Source: an uncultured Austwickia sp. (GTDB taxonomy: Bacteria > Actinomycetota > Actinomycetes > Actinomycetales > Dermatophilaceae). From it: a stretch of 27,904 nt of DNA. The DNA is taken from contig CAKUSI010000015.1 of assembly GCA_934678955.1 (NCBI GenBank), positions 1-27,904 on the forward strand, given 5' to 3'. The notes under the pieces were generated by a model. It was given only the letters and a program-made list of their open reading frames with translations, was not told the DNA's origin and did not search any database. The first letter of the stretch is position 1, and each line of letters starts with the position of its first letter. Position numbers and translations under genes: made by a program. Positions 16,746 through 26,100 of this stretch are shown here, one piece after another.

Positions 16746-17011
16746 ACCTCGACGAGACCGCGATCGAGCTGCGACGCTTCCGTGACGCCCTGGCCGACTT
16801 CATGGAGGTGCTCGGGGTGGTCGGCGCGCAGCGCGCGCAGGTCGAGGAACGCCTGCTCGGGTCGTGGGACGACGAGTTCGCCCAGGAGTTCGCGCGACGC
16901 CACGGCGAGTACGCGCGCCCGATCGCCCAGTTCGCCGAGCACCTCGGACCGGGCTATCTGGCGTTCATCGACGACAAGGTCGACGCGATCGGGAGGTACC
17001 TCCATGGCTGA
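16742..17011 (+). CDS. WXG100-like helical hairpin protein, first of a pair
   Basis: The ATG overlaps the FtsK-type gene stop (ATGA) and encodes 89 residues, the usual size of the ESAT-6/WXG100 family. Two long helices flank a central turn, GSWDDEFAQEF (41-50 region), where W42 replaces the start of the WxG motif and Asp-Asp replaces xG. I see no C-terminal YxxxD/E export signal. Family members form dimers recognised by EccC-type ATPases. Its place directly between such an ATPase and a second hairpin gene suggests a heterodimer with that product. The variant motif makes the family call probable, not certain. Confidence 0.7.
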   Translation: MNLDETAIELRRFRDALADFMEVLGVVGAQRAQVEERLLGSWDDEFAQEFARRHGEYARPIAQFAEHLGPGYLAFIDDKVDAIGRYLHG

Positions 17012-17276
17012 CGTCTCTCGCCTGGTGGGGCTCCTGCAGGACTACCACACCGTCCTCACCGATCAACGGCGGCGGGTTGGGGAGGCCCACCGGGCGCTCG
17101 CGGAGCGCTACGGCGCCCTCGACCGCGTGTACGAGGGGGAAGGCGCCGCCGAGTTCAAGTCTGCTTGGCGGCAGGCCGACGAGGCCTTCGAGGCGTACAC
17201 GGAGGGTGTGCCCGCGGTCTTGTCCCTGCTGAGCGACAAGATCGAGCACCTGCGCCGCCTCGACCGGGGCCTGTGA
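17004..17276 (+). CDS. WXG100-like helical hairpin protein, second of a pair
   Basis: The ATG overlaps the end of the previous gene by 8 nt and is preceded by GGGAGG inside it; the product is 90 residues. Two helices flank YEGEGAAEFKSAW at about 43-55. This follows the WXG100 pattern W-x-G-x-A-A-x-x-F-x-x-x-W, with Tyr in place of the first Trp. There is no signal peptide, membrane helix or YxxxD/E tail. Probable partner of the preceding protein. The next gene starts 1 nt after its stop. Confidence 0.75.
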   Translation: MADVSRLVGLLQDYHTVLTDQRRRVGEAHRALAERYGALDRVYEGEGAAEFKSAWRQADEAFEAYTEGVPAVLSLLSDKIEHLRRLDRGL

Positions 17277-17277
17277 C

Positions 17278-18066
17278 GTGACCGATCCCGGCCTGATCGC
17301 GTTGCGGCTGGATGCGTTCGCCGGCCAACTGGGTGAGGTGCGGTTGCAGGCCCACCGGCTCGCGGACGCCGCCGCGTCCGCCCAGACGGAACTCGAGGAC
17401 CGGCTGGCGTCGGCCAAGTCTGCCGTGACGTCGGTGGGCAACCGGGTCGAGGACGCCGGCGTCCGGGTGCGGCAGGCGGAGGCCGCCCGGGTGGACGCCG
17501 AGCCGGCGGTGGATGGGGTGCCCACCCGCGCGAACCTCTCCGAAGACGCGGTGAACGGGCTGAAGCGCATGACCCGTACCGTCCGGGCGGCGTGGCGGGC
17601 GCGGGGGACCCGGGCGCGCGCGGAGATCGCCCGCCTCGAGTCGCGGCTGGCCGCGGCCAAGGCGTCCGAGCGCGCGCCGATCGAGCACGCGATCCAGCGC
17701 TGGCGGGCACTGGACGCCTGCGCTGCTGAGGCCATGAGCGTGTGCGAGCGTGCGGACGCCCTCGCCGAGCGGGCGGGGGCGCAGGCCCGCGGCGTCCGCG
17801 AGCACGGCAAGCTCGCCCGGGAGGCCTTCGTCCGCTCCGCGCAGCACGGGCATGTGGCCGAGGCGCGCAGGGGCGAGGCGGACGCCGCGGCCGCCGAGGC
17901 CGGGCAGGCCATCGGTGAGGCCGTCGAGGGAGCCACGGCGGCCCGTGACCAGGCGCAGCGGATGGGGGAACTGGCCGAATCCGTGCGCGGTCGCGTCGCC
18001 GCGGCAGGCCTCAGCCTCGACGCGGACGTTGAGCGGCTCCGCGCGTTCGATCGGGCACGCGGATGA
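17278..18066 (+). CDS. Ala/Arg-rich long coiled-coil protein
   Basis: The GTG at 17278 gives 262 residues. Almost the whole length is predicted helix with heptad-like Ala and Leu spacing: 'LADAAASAQTELEDRLASAK' at about 28-47, 'RARAEIARLESRLAAAKASE' in the middle, and 'ADAAAAEAGQAIGEAVEGAT' near the end. There is no membrane helix or signal peptide. It overlaps the next gene by 4 nt (ATGA) and both are of the same style. It may be a scaffold or a long WXG-like substrate that is secreted or polymerised. No family recognised. Confidence 0.75.
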   Translation: MTDPGLIALRLDAFAGQLGEVRLQAHRLADAAASAQTELEDRLASAKSAVTSVGNRVEDAGVRVRQAEAARVDAEPAVDGVPTRANLSEDAVNGLKRMTRTVRAAWRARGTRARAEIARLESRLAAAKASERAPIEHAIQRWRALDACAAEAMSVCERADALAERAGAQARGVREHGKLAREAFVRSAQHGHVAEARRGEADAAAAEAGQAIGEAVEGATAARDQAQRMGELAESVRGRVAAAGLSLDADVERLRAFDRARG

Positions 18067-18740
18067 GCGAGGGGGGAGGCCTGACGAGCAGCGCACGGGA
18101 CCTGGAGTCGTTCCTGGACGAGCGACGTGCGGCGCTCGCCCAGGCGTGGACCGACGAGCGGGCCCGCGCGACGGCGTCCGCGCACCTCGACCCCCTCGGC
18201 GAGTCGCTGGGCGCGATCACGGCCACCGCGACGGCGGTCGAGGAGGCCCATCGGTCGGCGGAGCTCTCCCAAGCCGCGGCGGGCCAGGCGGCCGCGCGGG
18301 CGGACCAAGCCCTCGGGGCTCTCGCCGAGGAACTCCAGCAGGCGCAGGAGTGGCTGGCGCGCTGCCGCGGCGAGGTGGAGCAGGCTGCACGTGCGGAGGG
18401 CGAGTGCGAACGACTCGTCGCCGAGGCCGAACAAGCGCTCGCCCGGGCCGGCTCGGGCTGCGGTATGGAACTCGGGGCTTCCGCCGCGGGCCTGGTGCAG
18501 GCGGCGCGTCGGCAGGCGGGGCAGCGGAGGGCACTGCGCCAGGTGGGCGGGGCAGCCGTGGTGGCGGGCGCCGTCGAGGCAGCGTGGACGCTCGGCCCGG
18601 AGGTGGGCCAACGGCTGACCGGTGTCGACCTGCCGCCCCAGATCGAGGACGACCTCATCGACCACTTTCGGCAGAACGGGCTGGTGATGGGAGCCCAGAT
18701 CTCGCACTGGGTCAAGGGCGTGCTGGGAGGCAAGCGGTGA
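18063..18740 (+). CDS. Coiled-coil protein with hydrophobic C-terminal segment
   Basis: The ATG overlaps the preceding stop; the product is 225 residues. Residues about 10-150 are helical and Ala/Glu-rich ('LAEELQQAQEWLARCRGEVE', 'CERLVAEAEQALARAGSG'). A short Gly/Ala/Val stretch, QVGGAAVVAGAVEAAWTLG, follows and is mildly hydrophobic, too polar to be a sure membrane helix. The end is LPPQIEDDLIDHFRQNGLVM and a basic tail. The build echoes ESX substrates with a helical body and an amphipathic tail, but no family is recognised. It is translationally coupled to both neighbours. Confidence 0.75.
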   Translation: MSEGGGLTSSARDLESFLDERRAALAQAWTDERARATASAHLDPLGESLGAITATATAVEEAHRSAELSQAAAGQAAARADQALGALAEELQQAQEWLARCRGEVEQAARAEGECERLVAEAEQALARAGSGCGMELGASAAGLVQAARRQAGQRRALRQVGGAAVVAGAVEAAWTLGPEVGQRLTGVDLPPQIEDDLIDHFRQNGLVMGAQISHWVKGVLGGKR

Positions 18741-19078
18741 CCACCTTGGCGGAGTCGATCGACCGGGTCGTCGACGCCCTGGCCGGGGACGACGACGCGG
18801 AGGCAGCGCGTCAGGTCCTGACCCTGTTCGCCTTTCCGCCCGACCAAGTCGCCGCAGCCTTGGAGCCGGTGATCCTGACCGCGGCCGAGGGCTGGCGCTT
18901 CGACGACCTGACGTGGTTCGCCACCCGCCGCCTGCCACTGCCCGGCGAGATCGCCGCCACGGTGGACGCCGTCGCCGAGGGTGACCTGGACACCATCTGG
19001 GAGTTGGCTGGGGAGGACATCGTGGACGTCGTCGTGCACCTCGCGGCGACGGCCTCCGGGCTGGTCCACCGACAGTGA
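18737..19078 (+). CDS. Small acidic helical protein
   Basis: The GTG at 18737 overlaps the previous stop (GTGA) and encodes 113 residues. The sequence is acidic and helical, with 'SIDRVVDALAGDDDAEAARQ', 'FAFPPDQVAAALEPVILTAA' and 'IVDVVVHLAATASGLVHRQ'. There are no Cys, no signal and no certain membrane helix. It is the last gene before the minus-strand gene that interrupts the set. It looks like a chaperone or adaptor in size and charge, but this is a guess. Confidence 0.7.
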   Translation: MTTLAESIDRVVDALAGDDDAEAARQVLTLFAFPPDQVAAALEPVILTAAEGWRFDDLTWFATRRLPLPGEIAATVDAVAEGDLDTIWELAGEDIVDVVVHLAATASGLVHRQ

Positions 19079-19081
19079 GCG

Positions 19082-19101
19082 GCGTCTGATGTCATCAGCG
19101 C
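19082..19101. terminator. Hairpin between convergent genes
   Basis: GCG-T-CTGATG / CATCAG-CGC forms a stem with one bulge and a very small loop. It lies between the stop at 19078 and the stop at 19095 of the opposing gene. Convergence makes a terminator reasonable, but the tiny loop weakens the call. Confidence 0.35.
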
Positions 19102-19816
19102 AGCAGCAGCCACACGACCTGGGGCACGAGGACCAGCATGAGCAAGCCGGTCCCCACCAGGCCCCGGCCCAGTCGGGCGAACGTGGGCTCCTCGAGACCC
19201 TGCACCAGCCAGGCGTGCCGTCGCCCCCCAGCAGGGGCCCGTGCACGAGCACCTCCTGGCCTGCGTGGATGGGCAGCGACGAGGCGACACGCACGACCCC
19301 CTGCTCCTGACCGGTGTCCACGAGGAGATCCCAACCGGTGCGGCGCTCGACACCGCGCCTCGCGGAGCAGCCCGCGCTCACCAGCATGCCGAACAGCACA
19401 CCCAAGCAGCCCGACGTGCCGGTCCGAGACCCGATCCAGCTGCCGATCATCATCAGGAGGGCCAACCCGATCAGGAGGGGCAGGAACTCGACCATGAGCG
19501 AGCCGAGAAGGCCGACCACGAGGTCGAAGCCCTTGAAGTACACCGCGGCCAGCCAACCCAGGCCAGCGAGCATGCGGATCGGCTGGACACCCGCGACGAA
19601 ACGACCCTCGACCTCAGTGCCGTCCACGGCGAGTCCGCGCACGTGGAACGGCCCGCCACTGCCGGCGATCGCGGGAGGAGAGTCGGGAACGGGGTCGGCC
19701 GGCGCCCGCCACGGGAACGGATGAGGTGGCGTGGACGCCAAGCCGGCTGACCATCCGCAGCCGCAGGTGGATGCGCCGGCGAGGTACCGCTTGCACTGCG
19801 GACATTTGGCGGCCAT
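19095..19816 (-). pseudogene. Zinc-ribbon membrane protein gene with a one-base frameshift in a G run
   Basis: The ATG at 19816 has GAGGAGGG upstream and opens MAAKCPQCKRYLAG with CGCGW, a zinc ribbon (CxxC...CxC). Pro-rich sequence, a small beta-strand part (FHVRGLAVDGTEVEGRFVAG) and two or three membrane helices follow (including MLAGLGWLAAVYF and FLPLLIGLALLMMIGSWIG). The soluble part LLVDTGQEQGVVRVASSLPI reads well up to 'VLVHGPLLGGD'. There the frame continues as unlikely sequence for over 1 kb antisense to other genes. One extra G in the six-G run (CCCCCC at 19224-19229 on the plus strand) restores 'RRHAWLVQGLEEPTFARLG' and a final membrane helix (GTGLLMLVLVPQVVWLLL) with a stop at 19095, giving about 240 residues. 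It may be an assembly indel, a true mutation or slippage. The gene faces against the operon it interrupts. Confidence 0.7.
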
Positions 19817-19871
19817 GTCCCTCCTCGGCGACGAGCTTAGGAGAGAGTGGGCGAGGAGAGGGGAGACATCT

Positions 19872-20264
19872 GTGGGGCGAGCAATCGCGGTGGGTCTCGG
19901 CGTCGCCTGGCGGTGGGCCGTGGCGTACGCGCTGCTGTGCGGTGCCACCCTGCTGTGGGCGGGCAGCCAGTACAGCTCCGGACAGGGCGGTGGCCTCGAC
20001 GAGCTCGTCCGCTGGTCGGTGGTGTTCGGCCTGATCACGACCGTGGTGGCCGCCGAACGTGCCGCCGGCGGCGTCCGTGTCGTGGCCCCCCAAGCGGTGC
20101 TGATGGCCGCCCTGGCGGGTCACGCGGTCGGCACCGGGGTGGCGGTCTACTGGTTCACCACCAAGGGCGGCCCCGTGGCGGGCGACTGGTGGATCGGCCC
20201 CGCCTTCGCGACCGTCTGTGCCGCGCTGTGGGTGCACTTGTTGGCGCCTCGGGTGCGACCGTGA
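19872..20264 (+). CDS. Four-helix membrane protein
   Basis: The GTG at 19872 is preceded by GGGGAG with 7-nt spacing and gives 130 residues. The in-frame ATG at 19815 overlaps the start of the divergent gene and lacks a ribosome site, so I prefer the later start. Four hydrophobic stretches are visible: 'WAVAYALLCGATLLWAG', 'RWSVVFGLITTVVAAE', 'AVLMAALAGHAVGTGVAVYW' and 'GPAFATVCAALWVHLLA'. No family recognised. Its position before the VWA and tubulin-like genes suggests a membrane part of that apparatus. Confidence 0.65.
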   Translation: MGRAIAVGLGVAWRWAVAYALLCGATLLWAGSQYSSGQGGGLDELVRWSVVFGLITTVVAAERAAGGVRVVAPQAVLMAALAGHAVGTGVAVYWFTTKGGPVAGDWWIGPAFATVCAALWVHLLAPRVRP

Positions 20265-20318
20265 GCGCCTCTGCCCTCGAGTCTTTCGAGACGGGCCGCA
20301 CCAGCGGTTGGGTTCCCC

Positions 20319-20324
20319 TAACAT
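20319..20324 (+). promoter_or_regulatory. Possible -10 element (TAACAT) for the VWA/tubulin gene group
   Basis: TAACAT is a good TAnnnT match within the 113-nt gap 20265-20377. It would give a start near 20331 and a 47-nt leader to the GTG at 20378. No -35 hexamer is convincing. A short hairpin, CTCGA-GTCTT-TCGAG, lies upstream at about 20277-20291 and could end the preceding transcript. Confidence 0.4.
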
Positions 20325-20377
20325 CTGGGACGACGGGCAGTGCCGTCGGGCTCGCCGCACGACGGAGGGGGTGACCA

Positions 20378-20713
20378 GTGGACAAGCCGCCCGCAGGGAC
20401 GGGTCCCTTCGGAGGGGCGCCGGGATGGCCGGGGCTGCTGGTCATGATGCTCAGTGTTGGCTCGATCGCGGTCGTCCCGTTCGGACAGCCGTGGTGGTCG
20501 CTCATCGCCTACGGCGTCGTTCTGGTGGCCGGCGCCGTGCTCATCGGTATTCAGCGCCGTCTCGTCATGGCGCCCGGAGTGGGCACGCGCGACCTCCGTT
20601 CCATCACCCTGTCCCCCGGTGAGAAGGTCGCCATCGCCTTCCTGGTGGTGGGCACCATGGCCAACGCGTGGGTCTTCGCACAGGAAATCGCGCGGAGGGT
20701 GTGGGCTGGATGA
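20378..20713 (+). CDS. Three-helix small membrane protein
   Basis: The GTG at 20378 follows GGAGGG and gives 111 residues. Three hydrophobic segments are visible: 'GLLVMMLSVGSIAVVPF', 'LIAYGVVLVAGAVLIGI' and 'KVAIAFLVVGTMANAWVFAQ'. The N-terminus is Pro/Gly-rich. It overlaps the VWA gene by 4 nt (ATGA), so the two are translationally coupled and it may form part of a membrane complex with the VWA protein. Family not recognised. Confidence 0.75.
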   Translation: MDKPPAGTGPFGGAPGWPGLLVMMLSVGSIAVVPFGQPWWSLIAYGVVLVAGAVLIGIQRRLVMAPGVGTRDLRSITLSPGEKVAIAFLVVGTMANAWVFAQEIARRVWAG

Positions 20714-23169
20714 AGCGCTTCATCATCGGCCTGACCGCCGCCGTCTTGCTGCTCCTCGGCCTCCTTGCCGCGCCGCCCGCACAAGCGGAGGAGCCTGATC
20801 CGCTCACCCCCGCGTCCAACGCCTTGTACACGTGCGTGCAGACCGCCGACACCCTCTCTGTGCTGTTCGTCATGGATCGTTCCGGCAGCCTGCGCACCTC
20901 CGACCCTCAGGGCGTCCGATTCGAGGGCATGCGCGCCGCGCTGGGGAGCCTCGCCGACATCACCCGTCCGGACGGACAGCCCCTTGCGGTCGAGGTGGCT
21001 GTCGGGGCCTTCAACCACGAGTACGCCTCCATCAACGAGGTGGCGGGGTGGACGCAGGTAAACACCCCCGACTCGGGGCTGCGCATCGACCAGGTCGTGG
21101 CCCGCGTCCAGAACCGGACTGCTCCCCGAGGTGGCACCGATTTCGAGGAGGCTCTGAAGGGCGGTTTCGAGGACTTCCAGTCGAGGCTCACGCCCGGGAC
21201 CTGCCGAGTCATGTTGTGGTTCACCGATGGGAAGTTCGACAACGCGCGCGGTGCCAGCGTGGAGGTCAACCGCGCCGACGCCGAGCAGAGGATCGAAGCG
21301 GCACGCCAGGACATGTGCTCTGCCGGAGGCGTGGTGGCGCGCATCCGGGAGGCCGGAATCGTACTCATCGGCCTGCAGTTGGGCGAGGCCAGTGACGACC
21401 TGCGCCGCATGAGCGTGGGCACCCTGGGTGGGCAGGCTTGTGGCCCCCACCCAGTGCCGGAGCCACACGCCCCAGGCGGTTACCTCCAGGCATCCGACGC
21501 CGGCGACCTGGCGTGGGTCTTCACGCGCATGGGAGACCTCGTCCGTGGATGCACGCCGACCGGATCGCTCGGTGGCACGATCGACCCGGGCCTGCACCAA
21601 GCGCTCGTTCGAGTGCAGCGTGACCGACTGGAGACGCGCCTGCCGGACGGGGAACAGATCGAACTCGGCTCCCCTGACGGGGTGTTGATCAGCGCGGTCG
21701 CGCCCGGTCAGGCAGAGGCCGGCGGCTACCGCATGATCACCGACCGGGATTCCTCGCAGGTGGGGGCTCTGGTGACGTTCCCCAAGGGCGGGGGAGCCGG
21801 CACCTGGACGGCGCGAACCACCTTCCCGCCCAAGGCGGATGGCGTGACCTGGTGTGTGATGTCCGGGCTGTCGTTGTCGCGCCCGGACGATGCGGCCCTG
21901 CCCACGGCAGGTGCCGAATCGGTGCTGGACGCCGTCATCCTCGGCCCGGACGGGGCTCGCGCCGACTTGGCCCCCTACTCCTCTGTCGACGTGACAGCCA
22001 CCGTCACAGGCCAGGGGCCACTGCCGGCTGTCGTGGCAGTCGACCCGACGGGCCCGGTGCGGGTGAGTGTGACCCCGGCCGTGACGGACGCTCGGCTGGA
22101 GGTTCTGATGTCGGCCGCGGTGACGACCAAGTCGGGCTTGCGGTTGCCGCCGCTCACGCTTCAATTCGCGACCGGGGTGCTCTCCGACGACTTCCCCTCC
22201 GTACGTCCCAGCGACGTGCTGCACTTGGGCAATGCCAATCGCCTGGAGCCCCTCGAAGCGCAGCTCACGCTGGTGGGCGCCGGGAACGGGCTGTCCCGAG
22301 TGTGCCTTGGCGCGCCCCTACAGAGTGCCCAGTCGCGCGCCGACGGCGTCCTGTCCGTTCCGGAGGGGTGCGTCGACCTTCAGGCGAACGAGCGGCGGGA
22401 GGTGACGGTGAGGCTCGCACCGCAACGGGAATTCGTGGGCACCGGTACAGCCGTGCTGCCGATCACGCTGGTCTCGACATCGGACGCCCAGGTGGCGGGG
22501 GAGCAGTCACTTGACCTGCCGGTTCGCTGGCGTCATGACATTCCTGTCAACTTGGTGGCCCTGAACTCCTTCTTCATCGGCACCCTGATCATCACACTGC
22601 TGCTGATCTGGTTGGCGCTGTACTTGGCCCAGTACTCCGTGGCCCGCTACCAGACGCGAGGCTTGCAGGTGGCAAAGGTTGACGTCCGCCTCACGACCGA
22701 TGGTCTGCGCCGCGTGGCGCGCAGTGGGCGGGAGTCGGGAGCACTGGTGACCGACGGCGACTTCGAGACTCTCGATCGACCAAACCCACGCCGCATTGCG
22801 GTGGGCACGGTGACGCTGATGGTACGGGCCCCGCTCGCGTTTTGGCGGGGTGCGGAGTTCTACGCAGAACCCGCTTCGGGTCACCGCATCGTGGGGTTGG
22901 ACGGGCGATCGAGCCCCGAGTGCGACTGGGCCCCCACCACACCGGCTCTTGACCACCTCGTGTTGTTGACCGCCTCTGATCGCGTGATTCGGGAGTCGGG
23001 CGACAGCCCCATTCCCGCCACGCTGTTCGTCTTCAAGACGGGGCCGTTCCGGGCGGTCCGACCCAACGTATTCGTCCCCGACATGACGATCAAACGTTTG
23101 AAGCGCGCCGTCGCGGACGAGGGCGCGCGTGACCAGACGAGCCCCCACTCACGGAAGACAAGGAAGTAG
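20710..23169 (+). CDS. Secreted/membrane-anchored von Willebrand factor A domain protein
   Basis: The ATG overlapping the preceding stop gives 819 residues. Residues 1-26 are a signal peptide (MKRFIIGLTAAVLLLLGLL, PAQA). A VWA domain spans about 45-280. The MIDAS metal site DRSGS is D56, S58, S60. The 'PRGGTDFEEAL' Thr and 'MLWFTDGKFDN' Asp supply the other ligands, and an extra 'IRIREAGIVLIGLQLG'-type strand follows. The middle, about 290-610, is beta-rich, Ig/adhesin-like sequence. A single membrane helix lies at about 616-640 (VALNSFFIGTLIITLLLIWL), followed by about 180 cytosolic residues of mixed type. The topology is therefore VWA outside and tail inside. VWA domains bind partner proteins through the metal. 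The tail could contact the tubulin-like protein encoded next, 2 nt downstream. Confidence 0.85.
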   Translation: MKRFIIGLTAAVLLLLGLLAAPPAQAEEPDPLTPASNALYTCVQTADTLSVLFVMDRSGSLRTSDPQGVRFEGMRAALGSLADITRPDGQPLAVEVAVGAFNHEYASINEVAGWTQVNTPDSGLRIDQVVARVQNRTAPRGGTDFEEALKGGFEDFQSRLTPGTCRVMLWFTDGKFDNARGASVEVNRADAEQRIEAARQDMCSAGGVVARIREAGIVLIGLQLGEASDDLRRMSVGTLGGQACGPHPVPEPHAPGGYLQASDAGDLAWVFTRMGDLVRGCTPTGSLGGTIDPGLHQALVRVQRDRLETRLPDGEQIELGSPDGVLISAVAPGQAEAGGYRMITDRDSSQVGALVTFPKGGGAGTWTARTTFPPKADGVTWCVMSGLSLSRPDDAALPTAGAESVLDAVILGPDGARADLAPYSSVDVTATVTGQGPLPAVVAVDPTGPVRVSVTPAVTDARLEVLMSAAVTTKSGLRLPPLTLQFATGVLSDDFPSVRPSDVLHLGNANRLEPLEAQLTLVGAGNGLSRVCLGAPLQSAQSRADGVLSVPEGCVDLQANERREVTVRLAPQREFVGTGTAVLPITLVSTSDAQVAGEQSLDLPVRWRHDIPVNLVALNSFFIGTLIITLLLIWLALYLAQYSVARYQTRGLQVAKVDVRLTTDGLRRVARSGRESGALVTDGDFETLDRPNPRRIAVGTVTLMVRAPLAFWRGAEFYAEPASGHRIVGLDGRSSPECDWAPTTPALDHLVLLTASDRVIRESGDSPIPATLFVFKTGPFRAVRPNVFVPDMTIKRLKRAVADEGARDQTSPHSRKTRK

Positions 23170-23171
23170 CC

Positions 23172-26100
23172 ATGGGTCTCTCACCCGTCCTCTTCGTCGG
23201 CATCGGTGGCACCGGCGGCAAGGTGCTCGGCGTCATTCGTCACCACCTGGCCCGTGAGTTGCGCGGCGTCGGAGTGCACGATGTCCCGATTGGCTGGCAG
23301 TTCCTGCACATCGACGTCCCGGCAGAACGGGACGCCGAGGAAGACGGGCAGGCTTTCACCTTGCCCAAGGACTGTTACCAACCACTCACGCTCCCCGGCG
23401 ACACCTACGTCGGTGCTCACACGGGCCTGAGTGCAAAACTGCGTGCCACGCGACCGGACGACAGCGAGGCGGCTCACGTCGCGTGGGCATCCTGGGCACC
23501 TGCCCCCGCTGCGCAGGTGCCAGTCCAACTGGACGACGGCGCCGGGCAGATGCGCGCCGTGGGGCGGGTTGCCGGCCTCTCGTCCCTGGCCCGGATCACG
23601 TCGGCAATCCGCCAAGCGGATCTCAAGGTCAAGCGTGCCGACAACGGGCTTGTCGAGGCTGGCACACAACTGGGTGTGACAGGCCCGGCGCAAGTCCCCC
23701 CACAGCCGACGGTGTTCGTGGTGGCGTCGATGAACGGCGGGTCGGGTAGTGGCATGCTCATGGACGTCTGTGACGTCCTACGCGTGAACGGGTTCCCGCA
23801 GCCGATCGCCATCCTGTTCACGCCTGACGTGATGGCCGGCACCCCGGCCGAGGGTGATGCGGGTCTCGCCCCCAACGCGTACCTCCTGATCAACGAGCTC
23901 ATGGCCGGACAGTGGGCCGTCCACGCGAAGGACAAGCCCATCTCCCGCACGATGATCCACGCCGTGCAGGGCTCCGCGGTGGGAGCGGCCAAGGGCGGTC
24001 CCGATGCGTTCGTCCTCGTGGGACGTCGCAACCGCAACCTGAGCTTGGCCAGCGGCCCCGCCGTCTACGGCGCGCTCGGCCGCATGCTCGCGGAGATGAC
24101 CCTCGACAGCGACTTCCTCGCCCAGTTCACCAACTTCGTCCTGGCGAACAACCGCGCGGCGGCCAGCAACCTCGGCCTGCAAACGGCGCAGGGTGCTGGC
24201 AATGGTCTGCCACGTGCCCTGGGCCTGGGCTTCTCGCGGCTCACGCTCGGCCGCGAGTTTTTCGCCGATTATGCCCGTTACCGATTCCTCCGCGCCTGCG
24301 CCGAACAACTGTTGGACGCCCACCTGAAGACCGGGCAGGGAATCACGAGCATGCAACCCGACCAACTCCTGCAGGAGCAGGCGGACCGTGCGCGCCTCAC
24401 CTTCCTGACTGATCTGCAACTCCGCGAGTATGGACTCGACGCCGTCACGTTCACGTCGTACGACGACCTCCTGGATGCCGTTTCGACCGTGAAGACAGTC
24501 TCCGGCCGTAGCAGGCTGGAGCAGGTCACCGATGCCGTGCAGCGTGCCGTCAAGGCTCAGGCGAAGTCGGGCTTGTTCGGGGGTGCCACCATCGCGACGA
24601 CCGACGCGGGTCTGGTGGCCGCCCAGCGAGTGGAGGACGCCACCACGACGCTGCCGGACGTGGACGGACCTTCCGTGAATCTGCTGCAGGAAGCGCAGGG
24701 AGAGGCGATAGGGCGCGTGGAGGCCCTACGCGGTGCGTTGAGCGAGCGCATGGCCCGGGTGGTGCCCGAGTCGGCCGCAGCGCGTGGCATCCCGGTGACC
24801 CTGCGACTGCTCGACGACGTCATCTCGCACCTTCGGGCGGCTGCCAAGGAGTTGCGGGACCAGGCGGCACTCAAGCGAGACGACGCCCGTGTGGGGCTCT
24901 CTGCGCTGAGGGCTGGAGAGGGCAATCCACGCAAGTCCTTCAGCGCGAACGACCAAGCGGCCATCACGCACATCGCCGACTTGGCGGGCGAGGCGTTCGC
25001 AGGTTTGGTGCGGGCGTACGACATGGAACTCACCGCCCACGTTGCCGAGGAGATTGTCTCGGGACTGATCCGGCCGTGGAAGAAGGCACTCGAGGTCGCT
25101 CGCGCTCAGCTCGAGCACCAGGTGCGTCCCTCGAAAGTGCAGGAGAAGCCGATCGACCAGTGGCCTGGCGACCACGGGGTCCCGCCCCACTTCCGCCCCT
25201 CCGCCATCGACCATGTGCTCGATGACGTGGACGCCTTCCCCGAGACACTCGAGACCTTGGTGATGAACCGGCTGGTGTCGGGAACGGTCGATGCCCTGGA
25301 CCTTCCGCGCGTCCGGCGGGAGAGCATGGAGAGCGCCGCCGAGGACATCCTGCGCGGGTACAAGATCGTTCCCGGGGAGGAGGTCACCCCCGTCGCCCGT
25401 TACCTGCGCGCGTGGCAACCGGATCTGGGTGGCACCGAAACGCCCTCGGCGGCACAAATCACCGCGCTGTTCAGCCAGGACGACCTCATGCAGAGGATCG
25501 ACCAGTGGCTCCTCTACCCGCAGAGCGCCACGCGGGCCCACATCGACATGGCCTTGCGCGACTTCCTGACGTGTGTTGACGAACCGAACAACCAAGACCT
25601 CCGGACCAGGCGGGCCGAAGCCTTCGAACACCAGTTCGTGGCGTGGCTGCGTGCGATGTCACCACTGTTGCGGTTCTCCCAGGACCTGATGCCCAGCATT
25701 CATGGGGTGCAGCAACCCGAGATCACGCCGGTCATCGGCGCTGTGGACGTGCCCGCTCAACTGGGAGAGCTGCAACAGGATCTCACCGGCACCCTCGCCC
25801 AGGTCTTCCCGACGGCAGGCACGCTGTCATTCAACTCCCCACCGCGCCGGTCGGTCACGGCCTTTTCGTTCACCAACCGCACCTTCGAGACCCTCGTCTG
25901 CGACGACATCATGGAGCCCATCGCGCGGGCTGCGTCACCGGAGTGGCTGTACCGCCGCGCCCGCCCCTTGGCCGAGTCGGTTCCCCTGACTCCGGAGGCC
26001 CGCCGTGCGCTTGTCACGGGCTGGTTCACCGCTCGCCTGCTCGGCAGGGTCGAGCTGACGGGGATCGGCGCGCAGACTCGCGCCCGTGTCAGAACCAGTC

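Noticed and set aside
16965..18938. Minus-strand open frame of 657 codons
   Set aside because: It runs antisense through five coupled plus-strand genes and is Arg/Ala/Ser-rich noise.
19815..19871. ATG start at 19815 for the four-helix membrane protein
   Set aside because: It shares a CATG with the divergent start at 19816 and has no ribosome site, unlike the GTG at 19872.
20551..22224. Minus-strand open frame of 557 codons
   Set aside because: Antisense to the VWA gene with signal peptide and MIDAS motif; no recognisable domain.
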